From Eretmocerus hayati (Eukaryota > Arthropoda > Insecta > Hymenoptera > Aphelinidae): DNA of 64,000 nucleotides. Below, in pieces: positions 32,332 to 43,565 of the stretch. The stretch covers positions 71,316,686 through 71,380,685 of the forward strand of contig CM056743.1 in NCBI GenBank assembly GCA_029851415.1. The letters are read 5' to 3'. The notes beneath the pieces are model-generated. The model worked only from the letters and a program-made list of their open reading frames with translations, had not been told where the DNA came from and ran no database searches. Position numbers and translations under genes: made by a program. The stretch's first letter is position 1. Each line of letters opens with the position of its first letter.

Positions 32332-35252
32332 TTAGGGATTAGAATAATGCCTCCTCTCCACATCAATCCTCTGGGGAGACTGGGTCAGAAGAAAATCTTT
32401 TAAGGCCTCTTTGAATACTGATATTTTCCCCAGCTGCCGAAAGCCCGGAGGGAGAAAGTTCCACAGATGAGCACATTGAACCTGGAATGATCTTCTTCCG
32501 TACTCAAGTCTCATACTGGTAACCTTGAGTACCCGCTCTTCTGCATCACCACGTGCGGGGCGTTCAGAATGGTACCTGGTAAACATCGCAGCTAGGTAGC
32601 CAAATTCTCCAAGATGCAAGATCTCATGCATTAAAAGTGCTGCGAAGTACATTCTCCGCGAATCAGTACGTAACCAACCCAAACGTTCCCTAAACGGGGT
32701 ATTGTGCTCGTCTCTCCTAAGATCAAAAATGTACCTCACACATGAATTGCTCAGTCGCTGTATCCGTTGCCGCTGTTCGTCCGTGGCGTCGTGGTACACG
32801 ACTGTGCAATAATCTAAATGCGGTTGAACTAATGACTCGATTAGGCGAATTCGGAGAGGTCTGGTGATACACGCCCTAAAAAACCGCAATCCGTATAGGG
32901 CTCTGTTCACTTTCTTAGTTACTTGGTCAATGTGCGGCTTCCACGTCAGTTCACTATCAAGTGTAACACCAAGACTCACGACCGTATCGCTGAACGGAAT
33001 GAACTCTCCTTCCTGTATCCCAACCCCTGTCAAATCCATTCTGTTCAGATCATTGATGTTCCTCTCAGAGCTGAAGAAGATTGCCTTGGTCTTACCAGCG
33101 TTGAGAGGCAGGCCAGGACATCTGGTCCATTCAGCAATTAGTCGTCCTACTTCTCCCAGCCGAGTGATGCCTTCCTTGATCTTAGTTTTCTCGACTTGGA
33201 GATAAATTTGAAGGTCATCCGCATAGAATAGATGATATACCGACTTCCCGTCCAGCAAACCAGGTGAGTCATTAACATATAAGCTGAAGAGTAAAGGCCC
33301 GAGAACGGATCCCTGTGAAACACCCAGATTGGTTTCGAGCCAATCAGAACTACCGGATTTTGAAGTGACTATTTGGGTGCGGCCTTGTAAGTATGATTTT
33401 ATCCACAGGAGTGCCGATCTTGAGAATCCAAGGTTTCAGAGCTTCCTCAACAGCTCTGATGGTGTTATTGTGTCAAAAGCTTTGCTAAAGCCGAATAGTA
33501 AGAGTAGATGATCTTCTTCCTATCAATGCCTACTCTGAAGTCATCCGTCAACTTCAGTCAAGCTGTCTGGGTGCTATGGTATTGCCCGAAACCAGTCTGG
33601 AAGCGATCAAGAAGTTCCTCTACTTTCACATACTCCGTGATTTGGTCATGTGCAATTTTTCCCAGAACCTTGGGAAGGAAGCACAGCAGCTCTATGGGAC
33701 GGAAGTCCGAGACCGTTGATGGAGCTGCAGTCTTCTTCAATGCAATCAGCTGCGCTTGCTTCCAAGCCTCGGGAAAAATGCTATGAGCGAAAGAGGAATT
33801 GGGAATATGTACAATGAGATCACCAATTGCCGGAAGAGCCTTCGCGATCACGCTCTGGGGGATCCCATCCACCCCGCGGGCCTGCGTGGAGGAATGCTTA
33901 ATAGCAAGGACTACATCATCGAAATTTGTGGGCTTGAATTCGAACCCCTCCTCCGGTGCAGAGTTAATATCGTCCATTGCTTCATTGACATTTTTGTAAG
34001 GCGAAACGGGAACCCCCGCGAAGTGAGCGTTCAACTCATCCGGTGTGAAACCGTGAAGTTCTTCCTCTTTGCTCTTTGGCAAGAGGCCGAGATTGCGCAT
34101 CTCCTTCCAGATGTTCTTGTTTTGATCAAGAGCGTCTGAAAGATGGATTTGAAGACGGGAATTACGCTCTTGTTCAATGCGCAGATCGACCTCTTCGCTA
34201 AGCCAAAAGTACTCATTTTGAAGCTCAGGACACTTGCACTGGTTGCGTTGCATGCGCTCCCAGCGCCTGCGCATCGCGTCTTGCTCATTCATGAGCACCC
34301 TCAACTCAGGACCAATCCTAGGAGCATCGTTTTTACGCGAAATTATAGTTTTTTTCCGGTGCTAGTTCATCTAAAACGATCTTTAAATTCCCATTCAAGC
34401 AGTGAATTGCGTCTTCCAAACTGGTTTCGGCATTTTCAAGAGCTGTCCGGTCACAGCGAAGCAGACGGTCATTCAATATTTCCGGAGTGATGTGACGGAA
34501 ATCCCTAAACTTGGAGGAATTTTTTGGCGGAGTAGGGGTGAAGACGTTGATGGTGACGTCAATGACCGCGTGCCTACCGAAACTGGGCAGGTGTCTGTTG
34601 TGAAAGTCAGTAATGCTGTCGTTGTCATCTACTTAGAAGTGATCAATCCATGTATGAGATACATTGGGGTTGTGTTGATGAGTCGGGCCATGCTGCACTA
34701 TCTGCAAGGCTAGTTTTTCTGTCAGTGCAGTCAGTGTCTTGGTGTCGGGATGAGCAGTATCCAACAAGTCAGCGTTCAGATCACCATAATGATTTTGTGA
34801 CTGTGATCTCCACACAGCCGGCGTAACGAGACAAACAGCCCATCATCCTTCTGCATGGCGATTTTTGGGGGTCTATCTATTATCGCGACTAATATTGGGG
34901 GTGAGCTGCCCTGCTGTACGCTACAGAAAAGAAATTCAGGCAAGCCAGGTTTCCCCGGCCCAAAAGTATTCGACGAAACCAACTTCTCAACTTTGAAGTC
35001 ATTGCGCACATGTAAGGCAACTCCTGCACCCTCTCTGTTGCGATCTTGTCGCAACAACGAAAAACCAGGAATCTGAACGAGACTGTCATCCACATACTCA
35101 TCTAGCTTCGACTCGGCCACCCCAAATAGATAATGGGAGGGATCGTTAGCGACGAGCAAGCGTAGATGCTCAATCTTATCTGTCAGGGAGTTAAGGTTGA
35201 TGAATCCCACTTTTAAAAAATCACCCCTTCCTCGTCGCTCTTCAGCAGCCAT
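32332..35252 (-). pseudogene. Retrotransposon B ORF2 (endonuclease-RT), heavily disrupted
   Basis: The ATG at 35250-35252 lies seven bases after the ORF1 stop, in the same frame. The endonuclease has F-I-N-L-N and V-A-E-S-K-L-D. A frameshift just after K-I-I-M (near 34785) is at almost the same place as the break in A but is a different lesion. A stop follows near 34634. Later damage includes a TGA near 33557 and a 1-bp deletion before the first RT motif, which reads F-G-F-S-K-A-F-D, so the catalytic Asp is replaced by Gly. From about 33430 to the stop at 32332 the frame is largely open, with one more stop in the K-L segment and an intact YADD box. Confidence 0.88.
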
Positions 35253-35258
35253 ATTCAG

Positions 35259-36830
35259 TCAGGGAGTCCTCGCTGGTTCTGCTGCCGAAACTTTATTCTG
35301 CTCCGGAACTATAGTGCAGCTCTGGGTATTATTAGAGGATGCACAGGTGCGTTGCGGACCACTTCGACAGGTCGTTTGAATGACCTGCAGATCAGCAAGG
35401 GATTCGAACGTATGCGCTCGCTCACCATTTTTCCATCTAACTCAGAAACGTCCATCACTGTGCCAGACGTATTCAAGACCCAAACTGCGTGCAATCGACC
35501 TCAAACGTATAAATTCTTCGTATTTTCCACGGTGGAGCATCTCATTCATAAAGATTTTACGGTCTGGCACATGAGCATTTGTATCTGGGTCGAGTAAAGG
35601 AGGCTGGATATTGTTGACCGTGAAATAATTATTGGTGATTGAACGTTTAGCCCAAATCACTTTCCCGACTCGTCGACTATTGAAGAGTTGGACTACACAT
35701 GATGGTAAATTCCGCGTGATAGCAGCTGAGGCTCGGGAAGATAGAACCGAGTCACAATTACGTGTTGGAGTCCTCTCCCCAGACGCCCGCCCCGGTTGCA
35801 GGGCACGGACATCAGCAATGTCTGCGCTCTCCTGTGAGGAGAGAATAGACTTGAGCACTGCATAAGAAATATCAGATATCTGTGCTGGTGAGGCCTTAGA
35901 ATCTTCTTTCAATACACCATTGATCATCAATTTACAGCTCTCAAGTCCGTCATTGCCTAGTCCCTGCCCTTGCTTCCCAACGTGTGGGTGGGGGGACTCG
36001 TCCATCCTAGGGGCAGTGTTAGGAAGCGAGGATTGATGTGTCGATTCAGCATTACTATTCTCATCATTTCAAAATTTACTATTTTGCAGAGTACTCTGAA
36101 AGCCTGACAATAGCTCCGTTAAAGTAGAAATTTGGCCTGCCATGATAGAATTTTGCTCCAGAAGAAGCTGTCGATCCAAGCGAATCTTCTCCAGCTGGGA
36201 GTTTTGCTCCTCTATAAGTCCCCCGAGAGAAGATACACGTGCCAGTAGGTGATCATCCACCTTACTTATTGCTGGTGTGCAAGATGGAGAGGTAGTGGCA
36301 ACGTTTTGTCGGATCACGAGGGATTTTATTTCGTCAAGATGATTCTGGAGCAAGGCATTTTGGTTGTAGAATAGGTCCAGAGTACTCTCCCGTAAATATA
36401 CCCTCTTTCGTGCCGGAGAATTTGACGACGTCGACGTAGTTGTTGCTGCAGGTTGATCCGAGATGTTCAGGCTATTGCTTTCCACCGATCCGACGGGGTG
36501 ATCCACATGTGGTGTACTGAGCAACGACGGAGAGGCAGTAGTGAGCCGCGCATCTGCTTGCTGCTTTTGAATATTCGCGGGCTCTATTCTGCTGGACTCG
36601 TGGATGGTTGCGCCACTCAACGGAGCGAAGCAGTAGTTGGCGGTATACCCCCCGCTAGCGCGAGCTGTCGACTCTCGATGGCTTAAGAGGCACTGGTGGT
36701 GAGAACTCAGCGCTGCTGCCCGTCGTGGTATGTTGCGGGGCGAGGGGAGACTTTCCTGACGCGACACGCGAGCTGAGCTGCATGTGTGAGATCGGCTGAT
36801 TACTCACACGTATTTGTGAGCTTGTTTTCT

Positions 36831-36882
<52 letters not shown>

Positions 36883-37102
36883 CTGTTTGCGTGCTGAGGC
36901 AAGAAGTCGAAGTCGTCTGCTTCGACGCACTTGATGTTAATTTTGCGGCTGGAATCTCGCTCACCTGCAGACATCTTTCGCATGTCACTGCTCCTCTGGA
37001 TGTTCTCGAGCACTCGACATGTGCTGATTTTTTGCAGATGTCGCATACTCTGCTGCATGCGCGTAAGGTGTTGTTGCAGACACAGCAGATGTTATCGCTC
37101 AT
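35259..37102 (-). pseudogene. Retrotransposon B ORF1 (PHD-like finger, (GA)n linker, FP-like domain)
   Basis: The N-terminus (37102 to ~36970) has a Cys/His cluster, C-C-V-C, C-D-I-C, H-V-E-C and C-E-R-C, of PHD type. A long (GA)n run at 36834-36880 follows, coding for alternating Arg-Glu in any frame containing it, and the open frame is lost across it. The rest (36767-35259) is collinear with A ORF1: coiled-coil-like Leu-rich stretch, then FP-like C-terminal domain (K-I-F-M-N-E-M-L, L-E-Y-V-W). In-frame TGA codons at 36069-36071 and 35442-35444 replace Arg and Trp codons of A. Stop at 35259-35261. Confidence 0.8.
36834..36880. repeat. (TC)n inside ORF1 of element B
   Basis: This microsatellite is (GA)n on the B sense strand, opposite to the (TC)n that flanks B, so it is an internal expansion rather than an insertion junction. 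Confidence 0.85.
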
Positions 37103-37397
37103 CGTGCAGCAGACAGCAAGATAGCGAGGCAGGCCAGCGTAGCAGACGACCTCCGAGCATGCGCAGGAGGCTCACATTCGGCCCCAAGCACTGCCAACTC
37201 GATGTTGTTGTTGGAGGTGCAGAATTGGAATTATTCCTCCCAGGCTCTAGCAGGAGCCATGCAGTGATGCTCCAGTGGTATGAGCCTGCAGAAGGAAGTC
37301 CAATCTGCAAAAAAGTGCCACTCGGGACGACGTTTTGGTGGTTGAAATGATGTTCGAACACGGAGCGATGTTAGATGCGTGTGGAAACACTTATCGC

Positions 37398-37399
<2 letters not shown>

Positions 37400-37455
<56 letters not shown>
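37400..37455. repeat. (GA)n between B and D2
   Basis: About 28 GA units form the 5' flank of B ((TC)n on its strand) and the 5' flank of D2 ((GA)n on its strand). Confidence 0.97.
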
Positions 37456-37458
<3 letters not shown>

Positions 37459-37936
37459 CAGAAGAGGCCCAAATGATTCCAGGAGGAATCTGATGCACTG
37501 AAGAGGGAAGAAAGAAGAAAGAAGAGAGAAGAAAGAAGAAAGAGAGGGAGCAATGAAGAATGAAGATAGAAGATGCCGACAAGTGGCCGAAGAGAGAAGA
37601 TGGAGAAGAGGAACGCTCGCAATCGAGCGCGAGACATGCCGCTCATCCTAAAGTAATGCTCACGCGGTTCCGGGATGAGATGGTAGATGCAGGTGGATCT
37701 CCTTTTTGATTGCCCGATGCCCTAGGTATCGGACATCGAGGGGAGAGGGATATTACACGGCCGAGCCCACCTCTCGGTGGGCCCCAACCAAACCCGTGTC
37801 CCGCCTGGTATGGCCTGCGTGGGATATGCGTAGTCCGCGTAAGCTGAACCAGTCCGGTGTCTGGGGACGGATCCGAGGGATCCTGAGGCAGATTTTGCCC
37901 TCTAACCACCTTAAAAAAAAAAAAAAAAAAAAAAAA
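37456..37936 (+). mobile_element. Retrotransposon D2: 457-bp 3' end of family D plus poly(A)
   Basis: The sequence is a near copy of the 3' UTR of D (9388 down to 8932): polypurine tract, ACATGCCGCTCATCC block, ending in CTAACCACCTT and poly(A) (37913-37936). It is 5'-truncated within the UTR and so non-coding. Its close match to D suggests recent activity of the family. Confidence 0.93.
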
Positions 37937-37949
37937 GAGAGAGAGAGAG
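37913..37949. repeat. Poly(A) of D2 followed by (GA)n
   Basis: A run of A (37913-37936) is followed by about seven GA units, immediately before D3. This mirrors 8884-8931 on the other strand. Confidence 0.95.
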
Positions 37950-38935
37950 CTGTCAAGAAGTGCGAAGCAATCGTGGTCACAAGGCGTAGGGAGTTTGACT
38001 TACCCTGGTTTTAGATCCACGGGCAAGAGATCCCACGGAAGACAGAGCTGAAATACCTCGGTGTATGGCTCGACGACAAGTGGTCGTTCAAGAAGCACAT
38101 CCAGGAAGCCGCCCAGAAGGCGAGCAGGGTCGGTGCGGCGCTCCAGCGGCTTATGCCGAATATCGGAGGACCCAAGGAAAAGAGGCGCGCGCTTCTTAAC
38201 ACCGTCACCACCTCCATCATGCTGTACGGTGCACCCGTGTGGCGGAAGAGAGTAGAGAAGACCATCATCGAGAAGAGAATGGGGCCTGTATACCGGAGAG
38301 CGACCCTGAGGAGTATCCGTGCCTACCGCACCGTGTCAGGAGATGCGGCTTACGTATTGGCGAGTACTCCGCCCATCCACTTGCTCGGCGCGGAGCGAGT
38401 GAGAATCTGGGACCGCCAGAAAGTGATCGGAGCCGAACGAGTGCTGACTCCGACAATGGAGGAGATCATCCGCGACAACGAGACGGAAACCACTCTTGAG
38501 CAGTGGCGAACTGAGTGGGAGTCGCCATTTGCAAATGGCAGATGGACGCACCGGCTGATCCGTGACGTAGCCAAGTGGGCGGAACGCACCCACGGAGAGA
38601 TGGACTACTGGACAACGCAGGCACTGAGTGATCACGGTTGCTTCGGTGCCTACCTGACCCGGTTCAAGAAGAGGATATCCCCAGCATGTCAGTCATGCGG
38701 CGACAACTGGGATGACGCTGAACATGCCATGTTCACGTGCAACGAGACTCGAAGGGAGCGCGCCAAGTTGGATGAATGGCTGGGTGCTCAACTAACACCT
38801 GAAAACCTCGTCCCGTACTTGCTCCGCAACCAGGAGACATGGGATACAGTCACCGGATACATGAAGCTGGTGATGACATATAAGGAGGAGGAAGAAAGGG
38901 AAGTGAGGCGCCTCGAAGCAGGCGAATCACAGTGA
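37949..38935 (+). pseudogene. D3 reverse transcriptase C-terminal fragment
   Basis: This open region is collinear with the last ~330 codons of D ORF2, including Y-L-G-V-W-L-D-D-K-W, the M-L-Y-G-A-P-V-W segment, the R-T-V-S-G-D-A-A-Y-V block and the C-terminal C-Q-S-C..H..C finger. One in-frame TAG (38012-38014) replaces the codon after D-L-P-W-F. RT catalytic motifs are absent because of 5' truncation. Amino acid identity to D is high by eye, so divergence is modest. Confidence 0.9.
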
Positions 38936-39410
38936 GTCTGCCGATTCAAACAGAAGAGGTCCAAATCATTCCAGGAGGAATATGATGAACTGAAGAGGGA
39001 AGAAAGGAGGAAGAAGAAAGGAGAAAGAAGAGAGAAGAAAGAAGAGAGAAGATCGAAGAAAGAATAGTAGGAAAAGATCGAAGAAGGAGCAACAACACCT
39101 GCGAGTCGTGAGAAAAGAGAGTCGCTCGATCCTGAGCGCGATACGCCTCCCACCCTGAAGTAATGCTGACGCGGTTTCGGGTTGGATTGGTTAGATAGTG
39201 GTTAGCTGCCCCCAGTTCTGCAGTGAAGGCTTGCCAACACTGTAGGGCTGAGAGCAGAAGGTTTCAGCTCCTAAGGCACACGGGCGCTGGATTCATGCTC
39301 ATCCGGTTCACCGAGTGGGCAAAATGGAAGCGCTCATGGTCTGCTGGTGGGACATCCGATAGGGATGTCCTGTCATCAGATTTTTCCTTATATTCCACTT
39401 CAAAAAAAAA
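37950..39410 (+). mobile_element. Retrotransposon D3: 5'-truncated R1-like copy with variant 3' end
   Basis: It begins inside the RT after YADD (A-V-K-K-C-E-A-I-V-V) and continues through the ORF2 stop at 38935. The first part of the 3' UTR, including the polypurine tract (about 38985-39070), matches D and D2. After the AAGTAATGCTSACGCGGTT block the sequence changes to a different ~230-bp terminus ending in nine A. D3 is therefore a subfamily with a distinct 3' terminus, yet it is still followed by GAGAGA. Confidence 0.9.
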
Positions 39411-39433
39411 GAGAGATTGATTGATTGATTCAT
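39411..39433. repeat. (GA)n/(ATTG)n between D3 and E
   Basis: A short GAGAGA joins D3 poly(A) to (ATTG)n, the inverted tail of element E. Confidence 0.9.
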
Positions 39434-39944
39434 TCTTTGTGGACGGGGGTTGGACCCCATTTGCCCCAAATTGAAATACATAGCATAATGCAAAAATAAT
39501 AATAACTTAGAAAACGAGAAATGAAGTTGAAACTGAGCAATAACAAACTGTGGGAGTGTATGAAAGGTGCCTCAACAAATTCAGGATAATATACATTTTT
39601 CTCCCTCCACACTTGAACAAAGATTAGGCAATAATACTTTAACGTTGAGAGCTCTCCTACGATTTTCATGTCGATAAAACTCCGGTAAGTCTCATGAAGG
39701 ATGTTGAAGGACATGTATGAGAGATTGAGGTACGGCAACAAGGCCCTCGCGGTTGGCGCGTCCGAACCAGTCGTTACGGTCTCGGGTCAAGAGATAACTC
39801 AGCAAACATCTCTTCAAGGCATCTAGGCTCATGTCAAAATCAAGAGGTGGAAGTTGATTCAGAAGAAACGATAGTAAAAGATTGATTAAGGGCTTCTGTG
39901 CGAGGAGTATGATATGTCGAGAGAGGGTCCAAGAGAAAACAGCT

Positions 39945-39946
<2 letters not shown>
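39434..39946 (-). mobile_element. Retrotransposon E, short 5'-truncated C-like copy
   Basis: Read on the minus strand it starts after (TC)n, encodes the last ~85 residues of a C-type ORF2, then a short 3' UTR with a weak GGGG/CCCC hairpin (39445-39458) and the (AATC)n tail. Confidence 0.85.
39692..39946 (-). pseudogene. Element E ORF2 C-terminal fragment
   Basis: The end of the frame (L-P-P-L-D-F, R-D-R-N-D-W-F, V-P-Q-S-L-I-H) aligns with the end of C ORF2 (L-P-Y-I-D-F, L-D-R-D-D-W-L, V-P-P-A-I-A-H). The upstream frame is open into the (TC)n, so no start exists. It is a dead fragment of a family related to C but not the same. Confidence 0.8.

Positions 39947-40024
<78 letters not shown>
39947..40024. 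repeat. (GA)n, right edge of second nest
   Basis: About 39 GA units lie 5' of E ((TC)n on its strand). Non-repeat DNA follows. Confidence 0.97.
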
Positions 40025-40028
<4 letters not shown>

Positions 40029-40095
40029 CGATCTGGCATTTACAGAATGGTGGACTTGGCGACGAAGGAGATGTCCACGAGGACAGAAGTATATG

Positions 40096-41049
40096 AGTGA
40101 TTCCGCCGAAAGTGGGATTTTTTGGGGCCAAAATCGTCACCGAGCGTGTTTTGGGCCAAAAAATTATTCCAGCCCCAGCCGAGTTTTAGTGGGTCGTTGC
40201 AGTTGGTTCCCACTTGTTTTGGCACAAAAAGAAAGTACCTAGAGCTACGTGGCTCAAAATTGAAGGCGGACAAAGATATGTCGAGTTTAAGGGGTTGCAG
40301 AGGGGGACGGGATGGACAGGGACGGAATGGACATTTCACCTTAATTATATTTCCACGGCTCGACAACCAATCGTAGACTCTTTTCCGCGTAGATTTGCTC
40401 TGATGCAAACAAATACTTCAAGAAAATGTGTTTCACAGAGCGATATAGCGCGTTGGGGCAGAGCACAACATGGGGACGGAAAGGACAGAAAATTTTGTAC
40501 TTCATTTGGAAAACACGTTAATGGGGTACACTCGGCCGCGGATTCGAGTTTTCGATTCATGTCACGCAAGAATTAGGTGTATTTGGGTTTCTAGAAATCA
40601 ACCTCATCGGTTAGAAAGGCTCAATGAACGATCGGGGACTTTGCCGACCTCACAAGTGCTGTGCAAGCAGTTTTGGTGCGAACCCGTCTTCAAAATGTCG
40701 GATGTCCGTGCGCGAGCTGAGGGCTCAATTTGGATTCGCAAAGTGGTGGATTATGTTATTCGAAGTATTACAAATTGAAGTGCATAGCTACATATGGGGG
40801 ATTTTGACTCCGCATATGCGTCGTGATGAATTCAAAAGTCCAAGTTGGGTTGTCTACAGGGGACGGAATGGACATTTGGACTCTATCAGGCACTACAAAA
40901 CACAGGAACATTAGGATCGTCTCCAAAACTACTAACATAGTTGCGCACTAATACAATACACCCCAGAAAATTGCTACAGTGCACATTCCGACCCATAGAA
41001 ACTTAGAGGAACATGGAACACGGGAAATCCCACTTTCGACGGAATCACT
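40096..41049. mobile_element. Non-autonomous TIR element, 954 bp
   Basis: The ends are an inverted repeat of about 24 bp with one internal mismatch, beginning AGTGATTCCGYCGAAAGTGG. Flanks share ATAT/TATATG, but the exact target duplication is ambiguous by a few bases. The interior repeats GGACGGAATGGACATTT (about 40319 and 40861) and has no convincing transposase frame. The terminal ATTCCGCC is shared with the TIR pair at 56781/60011. Confidence 0.75.
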
Positions 41050-41324
41050 GATATATGGGCCACGCTTTACCGACGGCTACTGGTAGCTTGACCGGGCACG
41101 GTCAGGAGACCCTTGAAGTCCGGGCTCGTCGAATGTACTACAGGTCTGCAGGATCTGTTGCAAGACCACGGCACCAAGTTATCACGCGCGCACCGAGACT
41201 AGTGAAACGGTGACGAAGCTACGCGTGGAAGAGAAGAACGGAGCACGAAAACTGGAGCGAGCTCCGACGCGTGCTCTCCCTACTCATGACGACGGTAGTC
41301 TGCCGGCTGCAGACGTGACGCACC

Positions 41325-41855
41325 ACTCGTTGGTTCGTTGAATCATCTCGAATGAATCTCAATTGGTCCCATGCTCACAGAATTATCCTGAGACCGGCAC
41401 CATGACTTTGAGCACAGCAAGAAGCTCACTGCACTGCCGTGACCGTCACTTCCGAGGTTGACTGACCGTCTTAGAATAATTCTGCGGCCTCGTTCTACCC
41501 CCCCGTTTGTTTATTGGATCATCTCGGATAAATCTCGATTGGTCCCATGCTCACAGAATTATTCTGAGACCGGCACCATGACTTTGAAAATGACAACATG
41601 CTCACTGTACTGACGAGATCGTCACTTTCAAGGTAGACTGACCGTCTTAGAATAATCCCGCGGCCTCGATCTGACCCCCCCTTTGTTTCTTGAATCATCC
41701 CGGATCAATCCCAAATGGTCCCATGCTCGAAGAATTATTCTGAGACCAGCACCATGACTTTGAAAATCGCAAAATGCTCACTGTCCTGCTGTGACCGTCA
41801 TATTCGAGGTTAACTGACCGTCTTGGAATGATTTTGCGGCCTCTGCCCTCACCTC
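41325..41855. repeat. 176-bp tandem repeat, three copies
   Basis: GGTCCCATGCTC recurs at 41365, 41541 and 41717, exactly 176 bp apart, with collinear flanks including CAGAATTATTCTGAGACC and GACTGACCGTCTTRGAAT. No coding content is seen. The DNA at 41050-41324 just before it is unassigned. Confidence 0.88.
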
Positions 41856-43565
41856 ATTTATATTATCTGTATGTCTCACGAATTCATTCGTGTGAAAACG
41901 TGTGAAAATGTGATCTAGGTTCCCGGAGACTTTGTCAGAATTCATTCCAGGTTTTTGATGTTTTTATACGACGAACAAACTTTGAAGAGCATGGTTATGG
42001 CTCTCACATTCATGTCGAATCAACTCAAGTTCACTGTTCTTTAGAGAATTCTGTTCAATTTAGAATCTGATTTCATTGTCGTATATGTACATGCGTGCAC
42101 GCGGTCAGTATCGAAACATTGAAAGGTGATCGCTTCCATTTCCATATAGTGAATACGATTTTATGATCGTAGAATTTTCACACGAATTCTATTTTTATCT
42201 GGAGAACATGTGGTATTATGAAACAGATATCCCTTCCACGATCACAAAGTTAGACTAGAAGAATCAGGCTGACAGTATATTACAGATGGATTGGACAGTA
42301 AACGAAAATGATCTTGAAGTCGTTCACTTTCAATTAATTCTACTCATACTTCCAATCTTCTTCTTATTTTCCGACTCTTTACTTGTTCTAGTTCACTTTT
42401 TGCGAAAACTGTTGGTGAAATGTATCCTCTTTTGCAATCATTGTTCTATGGTACCTCCTGATGAGAATGGACTGTTATTCTTCGTATCAAATGAATGGTT
42501 ATTTTTCGATCAATCTGTTCTCCGGATCCCTCATGGAGATCACTTGATTTTCAGAACGCTCCACTCGACTTTTTCGAATGCATTCGAGAATTTGACGTTT
42601 CGAGATTCGAAAAAAACTTTCTGAAAATGGATTTTTCGACTCAAGTGAGGATATCACGATGCAGATGATTTCTGGATGTCACTCATCCATTACTTAAGCC
42701 TTCGTTCAAACTCCAGACAACTCAAAATGATTTGGAATATTTTCTCTCGGATTTTTGATAACTGATGGGTTCCTGAACCATAGTGCAAACATAGCAGATC
42801 GAGTGTATATTATGAGGATAGATAGAGAGCATTACAACTATTCGCTATTGAGGGTTTCCACGTTTGGTTACTTAAGTGTTCAAAATTACCCCAAGATGGT
42901 GGGGTAACTTTGAACACTTTTGGGATGCCCATAACTTCTGTCTAGTACATTTGATCGGACTCTACTGCGGCGCAATTGAAAGCTAAGACGATAAGCTTTC
43001 AATTGAACCCAAATACTATGCCCTTCTGATGTGAGACGTACAAGTTACAAGGAAATTACGAGCAAAACTTTCGAAAAGTGTTCCAAGTAAACCCGCACAG
43101 TGGGGCCGAAAGCGGAAATCACCGGAATAATCGCTTCCACTCGGATTTTCAACCGATTGACATGAGGCAAGAAGAAATTCTCTCCGTTTTTTGATGCAGT
43201 AACAGCTGTGTCTGCGCGGAATTTGATTCGGGCTTTTCCGGTGCCTCAGGATCCCGGTGAGCGCAGATGTGGAATGATGCAAAATGACGAGTATTCGAAT
43301 TGATTCACTGGTGTGCCATACCTGACCGATTTCATGCGAAATTATACTAATAATAACTAAAAAGCATATTCGAAAGATAAGGGAACTTTTCGAGTCGTTT
43401 TCGGAAACCCCGTTGCCGTAAACATTTCTTGGTCAGTGGTCTAAACAATACACGAGAATAAGATGAGTGGAGGAGATATGACACGATTCTAGGTCATGAA
43501 TATCATTTCTACGCTCCTCTGCAATAACTAGAGTACTTCTTCCATGATGAGATATGAGGTTGACA
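41856..43565. other. AT-rich region with one strong hairpin
   Basis: The inverted repeat GTGTTCAAAATTACCCC / GGGGTAACTTTGAACAC at 42876-42917 has an 8-bp loop. A 112-codon open frame at 42286-42624 (+) is Leu/Phe-rich and unrecognised. Nothing else is supported. Confidence 0.4.

Larger units (their letters stand above)
31943..37399 (-). mobile_element. Non-LTR retrotransposon B (family A relative), full length, decayed
   Basis: The element reads right to left from (GA)n at 37400 to the (ATTG)n tail at 31927-31942, about 5.46 kb. It has a 5' UTR, ORF1 with a PHD-like finger, ORF2, and a 3' UTR that differs from that of A although the proteins are close. The 3' UTR ends with hairpin 31953-31962 (GCC-CTCG-GGC on the element strand) and AATAAA. 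Several stops and frameshifts plus a substituted RT catalytic residue make it inactive. Confidence 0.92.

Noticed and set aside
36834..36880. Insertion junction inside B at (TC)n
   Set aside because: Strand is opposite to the flanking rule, and the PHD-like part upstream is what a related ORF1 (C) also has at its N-terminus, so internal expansion is simpler.
36786..37124. Plus-strand frame with Leu-Ser repeats
   Set aside because: Antisense of the B ORF1 (GA)n linker and PHD-like region.
42286..42624. Leu/Phe-rich 112-codon frame suggesting a membrane protein
   Set aside because: Composition reflects T-rich DNA; no start context, splice partner or homologue recognised.
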